A stretch of DNA of 64,000 bases, from contig CAJUOB010000001.1 in NCBI GenBank assembly GCA_910587915.1, forward strand, positions 1 to 64,000, written 5' to 3'. The notes beneath the pieces were generated by a model. That model was not told the origin of the DNA. It searched no databases and saw only the letters and a list, made by a program, of their open reading frames with translations. Every line of letters starts with the position of its first letter. Position 1 is the stretch's first letter. Both the position numbers and the translations under genes were made by a program. This DNA is from an uncultured Muribaculaceae bacterium. GTDB taxonomy: Bacteria; Bacteroidota; Bacteroidia; Bacteroidales; Muribaculaceae. Of the stretch, positions 8,697-17,615 are shown piece by piece.

Positions 8697-9191
8697 CTAC
8701 ACGGCAGCGGCGACGAGCACCGTGGCCATAGCGGCTATACCCTCTCCACGGCCGGTGAAACCGAGACGCTCTGTGGTAGTCGCCTTCACACTCACGCGGC
8801 CCTTGTCGAGACCGAGATCGGATGCCACATTGGTCCGCATAGCATCGATGTGAGGCAACATCTTGGGGGCCTGGGCCATAATGGTTATATCGGCATTTAG
8901 CGGCTTGAAACCGGCATCGGCAAGTATAGCCACCACCCGGCGCAGAAGCATGCGCGAGTCGGCACCTTTCCACTGAGGGTCGGTATCGGGAAAATGAGCA
9001 CCGATATCGCCCAATGCCACAGCGCCGAGAAGCGCATCGCTGAGGGCATGGAGAGCCACATCTGCATCACTGTGCCCGAGCAGCCCCTTTTCATAGGGAA
9101 TATCGACGCCACACACTATGCAGCGACGTCCTTCGACGAGACGGTGCACGTCGAATCCATTGCCAATACGAAAATCAGGTAGTGTATTCAT
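8697..9191 (-). CDS. ispF: 2-C-methyl-D-erythritol 2,4-cyclodiphosphate synthase
   Basis: A 164-residue cytoplasmic enzyme of the MEP isoprenoid pathway that converts CDP-ME-2-phosphate to the cyclic diphosphate. GNGFDVHRL supplies the metal-binding Asp and His, GHSDADVALHALSDALLGA is the signature, and ATTTERLGFTGRGEGI is the typical C terminus. The length is normal. Its start overlaps the porV stop by 4 bases, so it is translated with porV as the last gene of the rex-porU-porV operon. Confidence 0.96.
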   Translation of the reverse strand: MNTLPDFRIGNGFDVHRLVEGRRCIVCGVDIPYEKGLLGHSDADVALHALSDALLGAVALGDIGAHFPDTDPQWKGADSRMLLRRVVAILADAGFKPLNADITIMAQAPKMLPHIDAMRTNVASDLGLDKGRVSVKATTTERLGFTGRGEGIAAMATVLVAAAV

Positions 9192-10378
9192 CGCCGTTTG
9201 CCAAAAAGGTCGCGGAGACCGTCCATATCGAATGTGAGAGTGAATCGCAAAGTCTGATCGAGGGGCGAAGTCTGCGCTGTCGCCATCATGTACGATGCAT
9301 CGAGACGCACCACATTGAGCGAGAAACCGGCACCGAGACCGAAATATTTACGGTTGCCTTTGTTTGCATTCTCGTAGTAGTAACCGGCACGGAGAAAGAA
9401 CTGGTTGTTGTAGGAATACTCCGCACCGAGCGAAATATTTATTTCCTTCAGCTCCTCGCCCATTCCACCGGGAGCATCGCTGAACGATTTGAAGATACCC
9501 GTGATCGGCGACATATTTTTCCAGTCCTCGAGCTTGTCGATGTACTCCACCTCGCCGTCGATGCCATCCTCGAAGTCACTGCGGCGTGGTTTGGTGGGCA
9601 CCAGAAGCTTATTGAGGTCGAGACCGAGACTAAGATTATGGTAGTCGGCAAGCGGGAAAGTGAATGTGGTGCCGAGCTTGAGGTTAGTGGGAAGGAAAGC
9701 CGGATTTTCACCACCGTCGTACGACACTTTCGAGCCGATGTTCGATATATTCCAACCCCACGACCACTGGCACTCATTGCGCCCTATGATAGGATAGGTA
9801 GTGTAGTAGCCTGCGATATCAGCGGCAAATGCCGATGCGCCCACACTCTGGTCGCCGGCATAGGACTCGGAAAACCCGAGAGCCGAATAGATGTAGCGGA
9901 AAACAACGCCCATGGAGAATTTCTCCGACAATTTACGCGAATAACCCACATCGAACGACATTTCATAGGGATTAAGCGACTGGCCTACGATACCCTCACC
10001 CTCGGAAGTGGTTACTTCACCGAGCGAGAAGTAGCGCAGCGAGGCGCTTATGGCCTGATTGTCGTCGCGGCCAATCTTATAGTAGCCCGACAGGTCGGCC
10101 AGAAAGATATCGTTCACAAGTTTGCGGAGCCATGGGGTATAGTTGAGCGACACAGCCGCCTGACTGTAGGCAAATGCATATTTCGACGGGTTCCAGAACT
10201 GCGAGTTGGCATCGGGCTCGGTAGCGGCACCGAGGTCGCCCATGGAGGCACCACGGGCATCAGGAGCGATGCTCAGCGATGTAACACCCGTTTCGATAGG
10301 ATTGAATTCGTTCTTCTGGGCAAATGCCGCCAAGGACGAAAGCATGAGGAGAAGTATGGATATATATACAGATTTCAT
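9188..10378 (-). CDS. porV: Type IX secretion outer-membrane protein PorV
   Basis: A 396-residue outer-membrane beta-barrel of the FadL-like PorV/LptO family. After a signal peptide (about residues 1-20) comes NPIETGVTSLSIAPDARGAS..GDLGAATEPD, then repeated amphipathic strands and a C-terminal aromatic strand. In known T9SS, PorV receives cargo from the translocon and hands it to the sortase PorU. Here it directly follows porU with a 59-base gap and overlaps ispF, an arrangement consistent with a PorU-PorV shuttle pair. Confidence 0.93.
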   Translation of the reverse strand: MKSVYISILLLMLSSLAAFAQKNEFNPIETGVTSLSIAPDARGASMGDLGAATEPDANSQFWNPSKYAFAYSQAAVSLNYTPWLRKLVNDIFLADLSGYYKIGRDDNQAISASLRYFSLGEVTTSEGEGIVGQSLNPYEMSFDVGYSRKLSEKFSMGVVFRYIYSALGFSESYAGDQSVGASAFAADIAGYYTTYPIIGRNECQWSWGWNISNIGSKVSYDGGENPAFLPTNLKLGTTFTFPLADYHNLSLGLDLNKLLVPTKPRRSDFEDGIDGEVEYIDKLEDWKNMSPITGIFKSFSDAPGGMGEELKEINISLGAEYSYNNQFFLRAGYYYENANKGNRKYFGLGAGFSLNVVRLDASYMMATAQTSPLDQTLRFTLTFDMDGLRDLFGKRR

Positions 10379-10437
10379 TGTCGGTATTCACATGGAAGCA
10401 CCGGCGCTTCCTATGTAATATATAACTCACTGAACGT

Positions 10438-13400
10438 TCATTTATTGTCTGCCACGGCCCGGAGAACGGTAAATTGTACGGCATCCGAACTTCCGCCCGG
10501 CATCATAATCCAAGCCCTGTAGAGCCCGTCGGGCACCCGGCGACCATCGTTTCCGACAAGATTCCATGTATAGGGGAATGTGCAGGAAGGCTCCGACAGG
10601 ACGGTGCGGCCACGACGGTCGACCACAATAAGGCGAGCTCCGGAAACAGTATCGGTGTCACCGAGACTGAAACACACATCGTCGCGCACAGCCGCAGAGT
10701 CACCGGCGTCGCATACGAGGCTGACAAGCACAGGGTCCGAGCCTACCACAAAGTCGATCGAACGGAAGGCCTTAACCCCGGCATTATTAGCTACCTCGAT
10801 GGAGAATGTATGCTTGCCCTGAGCCATATTCTCGACAGGAAGAGCAATATGGGCCATACTGTCGGGCTCAAGCTTAACCAACTGTGCAGCCGCAGCATAA
10901 CTGCGGTCACCATCGAGCATGAGTTTCACCGAACGCTCCAGCCCGGCAACTGTACGCAAACCCGAAGGCGAAGCGTCGATGTCCACATGGAGCACGAACG
11001 AAGGCGCCACACGGTCGCCCGGTTCGAAACCATCGTCATCGATATACATGTCCACGATAGTCGGCGGAGTCATGTCCACATAGGCGTCGGCTATATCGGC
11101 ATCGGAAATCGACATACCGGCGTCCACACCGGCAGCACAGCGCCCGGCAGCGTCGACAGCCGTCATTACCAACCGATTGTCCTCCGACTTACTTCCGGTA
11201 GCCGGAATTGTCAGCACTGCACTAAAACGTCCGGCACTCACTTCGGCTACTCCCATGGCAAGGACTTCGCTGCCATCGCTGGCAGTCCGCCGTTCTTCGG
11301 TATCTGTCAGATTCACTTTTTCGACAGGAGCGCAGTACAGCGTCAGAGCCACAGTGCCATCGAAGTTATCGACAATACGGCCTTCGGCATCCACCACACT
11401 TCCGCGCAACTCCTTACCGACACGAGGCACAAACTCCCCATCGGCCTCACTGTCGAGCACTATGCCGTACTCCGGCACCGGTACCGGAAGCGCCGGATCG
11501 CCACCAAAATTATAGCACATGGTATTACGGCACACCGAAGAACTCTGCGAGAGCAATGAAGAACGGGCACGACGGAGAAGGTCTCCGTAGGTATCACCCG
11601 GCTTCAGTTCAGCATAGCATTTGGCAATTGCAGTGCCGAGTTTGCGATTGTAGCTGAGCACAACAGTGCGCCCGGCAGCCAAAAGACACAACAAACCGCC
11701 ATCGACGCGTTCGAGCATATGCGACGCCACATTGTAGCCACTGTAGTCGAAGGGGAAGACCTCGCACGACGCGAACATGCCGAAAGCAGTCGGTTCGTAG
11801 GAACATCCGTCGACTGTACGTCTGGTCATCACTTCGCCCATGCCATTCCGGCTGCCATGCCCGGCATAGCCAACAAAACCGGTACCGCGTGCAAGTGCAA
11901 CAGCGGCAGCCATCTCCATTCCGGGATATGAGCACGACGTTTTGTCGTAATCATAGAAATAACTGTCGAGGCGGCCCACCGTCATCAATGGATTCTGCGC
12001 CAAAGCCTCGCAAGCCTCGTTGTTCTGTTCCAGATGCTGATATTTATTGCCCGTATCGCTATACATTATAGCGCGCAGGAAGGCATCGGGACGCGGACCA
12101 CTCCCGAAGAAGCGACGCACCTTTTCATTATAGGCGGCTCCTGCGGCCGGCGATGCGGCCGGTATGCGTCCCACATTCACGGTCATGGGCATATATATCA
12201 CCCTCGAGTGATCATAGTCCGCCCCGAGCATGCCGAAGTACTGGTCGCCACAGTAATTGTAGCAGTTATAGCGGCACTCCTCGGTGCTTTCGGCCTGAAA
12301 ACTGACCAAGGTCGACCCTGCATTGTCGAGAAGCAGATTATAGTAGGACGCAGACCCGTAGAGTATGACATGTTTCAGGCGCCCCGGTTCGCGGTCATAT
12401 AGTTGCTTGGCGAGCCGCCGGAAGGCCATAGGAGTCCGGGAGCCTTCTGAAAACTCGTCGAATACACGGTCCTGAGACGCCACAAGCACCTGTAGTCCCT
12501 GATTGGAACGGTGCAGAGCCGCCAGTTCCTCAGCCTGCGCCCGCAAGGCAGGTGCACATATAATCAATATATCGGGGACAGAAGCCGACGCGAGGTCGCC
12601 GTTATCTATCGCCATGGCTGCCAAGACACTGCGCTGGGGTGCCGATGGATTGAAAGCGACAAGACGCACGGCTCTGCGATCAGATGACGCCACCCCTGCG
12701 GTGGCATACCGTCCGTCGGCCGACATATCGACACTGCACCGTCGTGGGTCGGTTACAGCCGTCACGTCCCACACCTCAGGAGTGCTCCCGAAACCTTCGA
12801 TCCTGACGCTGCCCGGCTCGGAAGTATAGTCCATAATCAAAGCGCCTGATTCGCCGGCCACATTGCGCCGCGGATAGGCCATATACACGTAATCTACCGC
12901 ACACAGTTTGCCGCCGAAGCCCTCGGGTGCGCGAAAAGAGAATGTGCCCTGCTCCACCCCTTCGTCGACCGAAAAGGATGCCTTCACATAACTTCGCTTG
13001 TAGAGCTCGGTCGAAGTGGTCACCGGTGCCACAGTTGGGCCCGACGACGTTTGGCAAGTAAGACCACCGGAGGTCTCGAAGCGCAGGGCCGAGCGCACAT
13101 TGTTGTGCATGCCATACTCACAGTAGAGCCATGCAGTCTGCTCCGAATCGTGGTCGTAGCCAGCAAAAGAGAAACCGTAGTCATCGGAGCCGGTCGCGCC
13201 TATGGGATTGGATAGAAATATAGCACCGCCTCTTCCGGGCGAATGGAGCTGCCGGTCGACAAACGATATGTGCAGATGGCTCGCGGTCGATTCGCTATCG
13301 CCGGTAGATTCTGTGCGGGGCATGTCGCAGGTATCGCTCCCGCTATCCGACAGGAAGTAGAACGCTTTGTCGTCGTAGAAGTTGCGCGACAAAGTCATGG

Positions 13401-13734
13401 AGCCCGACGTTCCGGGGATCACTCTCACCGGCCCTTCGCCGAAGAAAAGCACGCGTCCGTCGTCGGTGTGCATGGACGGAGCCGGAGAAAATCCATTGCC
13501 ATAAGCACCCGAGAACGAATGGTTTGCAGCCTCTACTCCACCCGATCCATACACCCGCACCCTCTCCGGATTACCGAAGCCAAGAGATCGAAGCTCATCA
13601 TAGGAGAGCTCATATACTCCGGTGGTGTCTATAGCCACCTTGGCCCAATGGCCCGAGGCAAGCGGCGAAACAGCCGTTGCCGTTATAGCCGCGGCAAGGA
13701 GTGAAATGAATGCGAGGGAGAGCCGTTTCATCAT
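10438..13734 (-). CDS. porU: Type IX secretion sortase PorU (C25-like cysteine peptidase)
   Basis: A 1098-residue secreted protein with a signal peptide (about 1-22), a long beta-rich N-terminal region, and a gingipain-like C25 peptidase domain in the middle. GFVGYAGHGS carries the catalytic His and AFGMFASCEVFPFD the catalytic Cys. Ig-like regions and a FlgD-like end module (GRRVPDGLYRAWI) follow. PorU cleaves the C-terminal sorting domain of T9SS cargo and links the cargo to A-LPS on the surface. It lies 9 bases after an unknown gene, in the order rex - unknown - porU - porV - ispF. Its length is typical of the family. Confidence 0.93.
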   Translation of the reverse strand: MMKRLSLAFISLLAAAITATAVSPLASGHWAKVAIDTTGVYELSYDELRSLGFGNPERVRVYGSGGVEAANHSFSGAYGNGFSPAPSMHTDDGRVLFFGEGPVRVIPGTSGSMTLSRNFYDDKAFYFLSDSGSDTCDMPRTESTGDSESTASHLHISFVDRQLHSPGRGGAIFLSNPIGATGSDDYGFSFAGYDHDSEQTAWLYCEYGMHNNVRSALRFETSGGLTCQTSSGPTVAPVTTSTELYKRSYVKASFSVDEGVEQGTFSFRAPEGFGGKLCAVDYVYMAYPRRNVAGESGALIMDYTSEPGSVRIEGFGSTPEVWDVTAVTDPRRCSVDMSADGRYATAGVASSDRRAVRLVAFNPSAPQRSVLAAMAIDNGDLASASVPDILIICAPALRAQAEELAALHRSNQGLQVLVASQDRVFDEFSEGSRTPMAFRRLAKQLYDREPGRLKHVILYGSASYYNLLLDNAGSTLVSFQAESTEECRYNCYNYCGDQYFGMLGADYDHSRVIYMPMTVNVGRIPAASPAAGAAYNEKVRRFFGSGPRPDAFLRAIMYSDTGNKYQHLEQNNEACEALAQNPLMTVGRLDSYFYDYDKTSCSYPGMEMAAAVALARGTGFVGYAGHGSRNGMGEVMTRRTVDGCSYEPTAFGMFASCEVFPFDYSGYNVASHMLERVDGGLLCLLAAGRTVVLSYNRKLGTAIAKCYAELKPGDTYGDLLRRARSSLLSQSSSVCRNTMCYNFGGDPALPVPVPEYGIVLDSEADGEFVPRVGKELRGSVVDAEGRIVDNFDGTVALTLYCAPVEKVNLTDTEERRTASDGSEVLAMGVAEVSAGRFSAVLTIPATGSKSEDNRLVMTAVDAAGRCAAGVDAGMSISDADIADAYVDMTPPTIVDMYIDDDGFEPGDRVAPSFVLHVDIDASPSGLRTVAGLERSVKLMLDGDRSYAAAAQLVKLEPDSMAHIALPVENMAQGKHTFSIEVANNAGVKAFRSIDFVVGSDPVLVSLVCDAGDSAAVRDDVCFSLGDTDTVSGARLIVVDRRGRTVLSEPSCTFPYTWNLVGNDGRRVPDGLYRAWIMMPGGSSDAVQFTVLRAVADNK

Positions 13735-13743
13735 TTTATCCGA

Positions 13744-14316
13744 TTATTTTATACGTATGTTCAGCACGGGGGTATCATCTATCTTAGCTTCTATCGCTGT
13801 GTCGAGAACCGGAGCCCCGAGGTCTATGGCCGCATCGGCAAAGAGGAGCACATCGCCGGTTTTCAGGGTGCACCACTGAGAGATTTCCGACAATGTCGCA
13901 GCCGCTCCTATGCTGTCGACCGAGAAAGATGTGGTCTGCACATCGGCGGCAGGACTTCCAATCGGAGCACGCGACACCTCGAGGGTCCTCTCTACGGCAT
14001 CCTGAGGTGGAGCGGCTGGCAGAAATGACCCGGGCGAGAAAGTGCGGTCTATGAATCCAATCGGAATTCCCGGCATAGGATTCATCGGAGTCATCACGTG
14101 AAATGCCGATATGGCATCGAAATATAGACGTGCATTGCGTGCGTTGATGTGCATGCCAAGACGCGACACACGCACCGCCGGCATGACACGGCTCCGCCAT
14201 GCACCGGCCGGATCGGGAACAAATACCGGTTCTCCGGGCCTCAACATGGCGGAATCGGCGCCCGGCACAGCCTGCAGGCTGCCGTCGGACGCCGTTTCCA
14301 CTATCAAAAGTTTCAT
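13744..14316 (-). CDS. Unknown protein, possibly a degenerate fumarylacetoacetate-hydrolase-like fold
   Basis: A 190-residue protein with no signal or membrane segment. It has a short beta-rich N-terminal part, ARNARLYFDAISAF in the middle, and LKTGDVLLFADAAIDLGAP near the C terminus. That last segment resembles the LKPGD-x-I-x-x-G region of FAH-family enzymes. The metal-binding glutamates and aspartate of active FAH enzymes are not evident, so if related it is probably not a normal hydrolase. It lies 3 bases after rex and 9 before porU, and its conservation in this position elsewhere would be the best clue to function. Confidence 0.5.
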   Translation of the reverse strand: MKLLIVETASDGSLQAVPGADSAMLRPGEPVFVPDPAGAWRSRVMPAVRVSRLGMHINARNARLYFDAISAFHVMTPMNPMPGIPIGFIDRTFSPGSFLPAAPPQDAVERTLEVSRAPIGSPAADVQTTSFSVDSIGAAATLSEISQWCTLKTGDVLLFADAAIDLGAPVLDTAIEAKIDDTPVLNIRIK

Positions 14317-14319
14317 TGA

Positions 14320-14973
14320 TCAGAGTATGTTGGCAAGGCGGTTGTACATCACCGCCAGATGGGAGTAGATCGATGTGTTGGCCACAACAACCTCGCCCGA
14401 CACACGGATGCGCGTCGGAGTGAAGTTCCACAGAGCTTTCACACCTGCTGCCACGAGGGCATCGGCAACCTCCTGTGCAGCCTCGACCGGCACCGCTATG
14501 ATACCGATCTTGATATCGAGGCTCTTCACAAGCGAATCGAGCTGGCCGGGATCGTAGACAGGTACACCGCATATCGACCTGCCGGCGATGGCAGGATTGC
14601 TGTCGATACCGGCCACAATATTGAGTCCGTAGTGCTCCAGACCGGAGTCGGCCATAAGAGCAGCACCCAGGCTACCGGCACCGGCCATTATGGCATTGTG
14701 GCAGCGGTCGAACCCGAGGAAGTCGCGGAGAGTATTCTCGAGCGCGGTCACCTCGTAGCCTATGCGTGTCTTGCCGCGTATGCCCAGAAACGACAAGTCC
14801 TTGGCTATCTGAGACGGGTCGACAGACAGCGCCTCGGCCAACCGTGTGGTCGAGATATACGCCTCATGCCTGTTCTTGAGTGTGCTCAAATACGCCAGAT
14901 ACCACGGCAGACGCCGCAGTGTGGGCTCCGGCAGCAAATCGCTGCCCCGAGTGGCTGTGCCTTTCTGAATCAT
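14320..14973 (-). CDS. rex: Redox-sensing transcriptional repressor Rex
   Basis: A 217-residue repressor that senses the NADH/NAD+ ratio. The winged-helix DNA-binding domain is residues ~10-80 (PEPTLRRLPWYLAYL, then SVDPSQIAKDLSFLG). The Rossmann domain follows with AGAGSLGAALM as the NAD(H) glycine-rich loop, and there is a C-terminal swapped helix (SIYSHLAVMYNRLANIL). A TATCTTTG element (minus strand, 14978-14985) lies just upstream, so the transcript would have a very short leader. It is first in an apparent operon with porU, porV and ispF, which would put surface secretion under a redox regulator if Rex controls its own operon. No clear Rex operator was found. Confidence 0.95.
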   Translation of the reverse strand: MIQKGTATRGSDLLPEPTLRRLPWYLAYLSTLKNRHEAYISTTRLAEALSVDPSQIAKDLSFLGIRGKTRIGYEVTALENTLRDFLGFDRCHNAIMAGAGSLGAALMADSGLEHYGLNIVAGIDSNPAIAGRSICGVPVYDPGQLDSLVKSLDIKIGIIAVPVEAAQEVADALVAAGVKALWNFTPTRIRVSGEVVVANTSIYSHLAVMYNRLANIL

Positions 14974-15048
14974 TTCGCAAAGATACGAATATTATTTGGA
15001 TTTTACCGGGCCTTTGCGCCGTATAGCACATAGCCTCAGGGTGTGGGC

Positions 15049-16290
15049 CTATGCAAGGGCTGCGTCGAGAGCTGCCTCGATAGCCTCACGGTCCATTTTA
15101 CGGCCTATGAATACGAGTTTGATCATGCGGTCGCCGTACACGGGGTCCCAGTCGGCAAGTATCGACGGATCCTGCTCTGCCATGACTTCGAGGTCTTCCT
15201 TGGGAGCGGTGGCGAACCACATGCCGGCCTCGGTAAGCGACTTCTGCACACCGGCCTGCTCGAAGAGATACGACATGTCGGTGTTATGCTTGAAGTATAT
15301 CACACCCTTGGCTCGGATTACGCTCTTTGGCCACTGCGAGTGGATGAAGTAATCGAATTTATTGATATCGAAAGGCTTGCGGCGGTAGTACACGAATGTT
15401 CCGATGCCGTATTCCTCGGCTTCGCCTTCCTCATGGTCATGGTCGTGGTGATGGTGATGATGGTGGTGGCCCTCGTGCTCATCGTCGTCATCGTGATCAT
15501 GGTGATGATGTTCGTGATGATGATCGTGGTCGTCATCTTCGTCATCTTCATCGTGTATACCCTCGAGTTCGCGCACCCATGCAGCCGATGTAGCCGTGCG
15601 CTCGAAATCGAACAGATTGGTGTGTATCAGCTCGTAGATAGGCACATCGGCATAGTCGCACTCTATGATGCGGGCCTTGGGCTGGATGGCGCGTATGATG
15701 GCACGCACACGGTCGGCCTCTTCGCGGGTCACTTCCGATATTTTGTTGAGCAATATTATGTTGCAGAACTCTATCTGCTGTATCACCAGATTCTCGATAT
15801 CATCTTCATCGAGATTCTTGCGTTTGAGGGCGTCGCCGCATTCAAATTCGCTTTTCATGCGCAGTGCGTCGACCACCGTCACGATGCAGTCGAGACGCGG
15901 CACACCGCCACGGGTATATTCCTCGCCCATGTTGGGTATCGAGCAGATTGTACGGGCAATTGGCTCGGGCTCGCATATACCACTGGCTTCCACCACGATA
16001 TAATCGAATTTACCCATCTCGGCAATTTCAGCGAGCTGCTGCACGAGGTCCATCTTCAGGGTGCAGCATATGCATCCGTTCTGCAAAGCCACAAGGTCGC
16101 CGGAATCCTTGCCACCTACCACGCCACCTTTCTGTATTAGCGACGCATCGATATTCACTTCGCCGATATCGTTCACAATCACAGCAAAGCGTATGCCTTT
16201 CTCGTTGGTTAATATATGATTGAGTAGTGTGGTCTTGCCGCTACCGAGGTAACCGGTGAGCAGCAGCACGGGTATGTCTTTCTTTCTCAT
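15049..16290 (-). CDS. CobW/COG0523-family GTPase, probable metal chaperone
   Basis: A 413-residue cytoplasmic G3E GTPase. GYLGSGKTTLLNHIL is the Walker A loop, GCICCTLK the conserved CxCC metal site, and VEASGICEPEPIA follows. Between the GTPase and C-terminal domains (residues ~245-300) lies a run of His, Asp and Glu, including eight consecutive His, typical of zinc- or nickel-handling members. It probably inserts or traffics a metal, most often zinc in this family. I chose the ATG at 16290 (MRKKDIPVLL) rather than 16326. A TACTTTTG element (minus, 16316-16323) may be its own -7 box. The metal and the client protein are not known. Confidence 0.9.
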   Translation of the reverse strand: MRKKDIPVLLLTGYLGSGKTTLLNHILTNEKGIRFAVIVNDIGEVNIDASLIQKGGVVGGKDSGDLVALQNGCICCTLKMDLVQQLAEIAEMGKFDYIVVEASGICEPEPIARTICSIPNMGEEYTRGGVPRLDCIVTVVDALRMKSEFECGDALKRKNLDEDDIENLVIQQIEFCNIILLNKISEVTREEADRVRAIIRAIQPKARIIECDYADVPIYELIHTNLFDFERTATSAAWVRELEGIHDEDDEDDDHDHHHEHHHHDHDDDDEHEGHHHHHHHHDHDHEEGEAEEYGIGTFVYYRRKPFDINKFDYFIHSQWPKSVIRAKGVIYFKHNTDMSYLFEQAGVQKSLTEAGMWFATAPKEDLEVMAEQDPSILADWDPVYGDRMIKLVFIGRKMDREAIEAALDAALA

Positions 16291-16346
16291 GACAATATAT
16301 TGAATTTCAATAGTACAAAAGTACAAAAAAATCCAATACGGGTGTA

Positions 16347-17615
16347 TCAGAAACGGATTGTGAACCGTGTGAGCGAGTCGGCGGCCGATGTGGCGAGCGA
16401 AAATTCGAAGTGGTGCGCACGAAGTATTTCGGCCGACAAGGTAAGTCCTATGCCCTGACCCGATTTCTTTGTGGAAAAGAAAGGCGAGAACAGTTTGCCT
16501 ATGGCTTCGGGGTTTATACCGGCTCCGTTATCGGTCACGACGAGGGTCGGTGGTTGCGCCGTGGTACTGATTTCAACCACACCGTCATGCCCAATGCTAT
16601 CGACGGCATTTTTCACCACATTCACAAGCACCTGTTCGAACTGGACGGTATCGAGCTCCACAGCCCTCATATTTTCGCCAAGACTATACTCGAGGCGTAT
16701 GCCGCGCACCGATGTCAGACTCTCGAGGAAGGGCCGCATATTGAGCAGAAAGGCATTGACATCGACCCGTTTCAACTGTGGCGCACCCAGTTTCACCACA
16801 TGCGCGAAATTGCCGATAAAGGTCGACAAGGCCGTACAGCGCTCCGTGCAGCTGTGCGCGGCAGCTTCCATGCTCTCATCGGCCGAGATAAGAGCCGCGG
16901 TCTCGACAAGGGGAATTATTCCGGCGAGAGTATTGTTAACTTCATGCACCATCGTGCGTATAACCTTTCCATAAGCCTCACGTTCGGCCTCGAGCAGCTC
17001 CTCGGTGAGCGATTCCATGAGTAGAAACGGGCGCTGGTGCCCACTGTCGAGCAACGACAGCCGCGAGCAGCGGAACATACGCGTATCGGCCAGACGCACT
17101 GTCTCAGCCCTGCCCGGTTTTAAAGCCACGAGAGCATCGGCAAGTTCATCGTGCACATCCTCGAGGCGGCAATCCTTCAGTCCCTTTACTCCGAGCATGC
17201 GTTCTGCTGCCGGATTGGCACTCTGCACAGTACCATCGAAATTCATCACTATGATACCCATAGGCGATGCCTCGGCCAGCAAGTCGAGGAAATGGTTCTG
17301 CTCCCGCACACGCAGACGCTCGGCCCGCAGCCGGGCTATCATGGAATTGAAAGTGTCGGCTATACGGTCGGCCGGTCCATAACCCACATGCACAAGGCGG
17401 CTCGAGAAATCCTGAGCCTTCAAGAGGTCTATGCCTCGGTCGAGGGCGCCCATGGGCCCAACCACCGATAAGTAGAGCAACAGCAGGCATATCAGCACCA
17501 CTGCTACAGCACCCTCAAAGTAGTACAGCAAGGGACTCTCCATAAAAAACGGAAGAGCAACCCCTAAGGCCGCCACAATAACCGATATGATTGCAAACAG
17601 AATGCGCATTGTCAC
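16347..17615 (-). CDS. Sensor histidine kinase, NtrB-like
   Basis: A 422-residue membrane kinase with two N-terminal transmembrane helices (about 4-22 and 34-53) and almost no periplasmic loop. A HAMP-like stretch and a PAS domain (from ~105) follow. The phospho-acceptor box is MVHEVNNTLAG, as in NtrB kinases that partner sigma-54 regulators. The ATPase has VLVNVVKNAVDSIG (N box), VVTDNGAGIN (G1) and FFSTKKSGQGIGLTL (F/G2). Its start overlaps the stop of the sigma-54 regulator gene by 4 bases, so the two are a pair. The short external loop suggests it senses envelope or membrane state rather than a large soluble ligand; that part is inference. Confidence 0.9.
   Translation of the reverse strand: MTMRILFAIISVIVAALGVALPFFMESPLLYYFEGAVAVVLICLLLLYLSVVGPMGALDRGIDLLKAQDFSSRLVHVGYGPADRIADTFNSMIARLRAERLRVREQNHFLDLLAEASPMGIIVMNFDGTVQSANPAAERMLGVKGLKDCRLEDVHDELADALVALKPGRAETVRLADTRMFRCSRLSLLDSGHQRPFLLMESLTEELLEAEREAYGKVIRTMVHEVNNTLAGIIPLVETAALISADESMEAAAHSCTERCTALSTFIGNFAHVVKLGAPQLKRVDVNAFLLNMRPFLESLTSVRGIRLEYSLGENMRAVELDTVQFEQVLVNVVKNAVDSIGHDGVVEISTTAQPPTLVVTDNGAGINPEAIGKLFSPFFSTKKSGQGIGLTLSAEILRAHHFEFSLATSAADSLTRFTIRF

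Noticed and set aside
9182..10522. A 446-codon open frame on the plus strand opposite porV and the porU end
   Set aside because: It mirrors porV in the antisense frame; GC-biased third positions keep stops out. The protein has no domain pattern and porV is certain.
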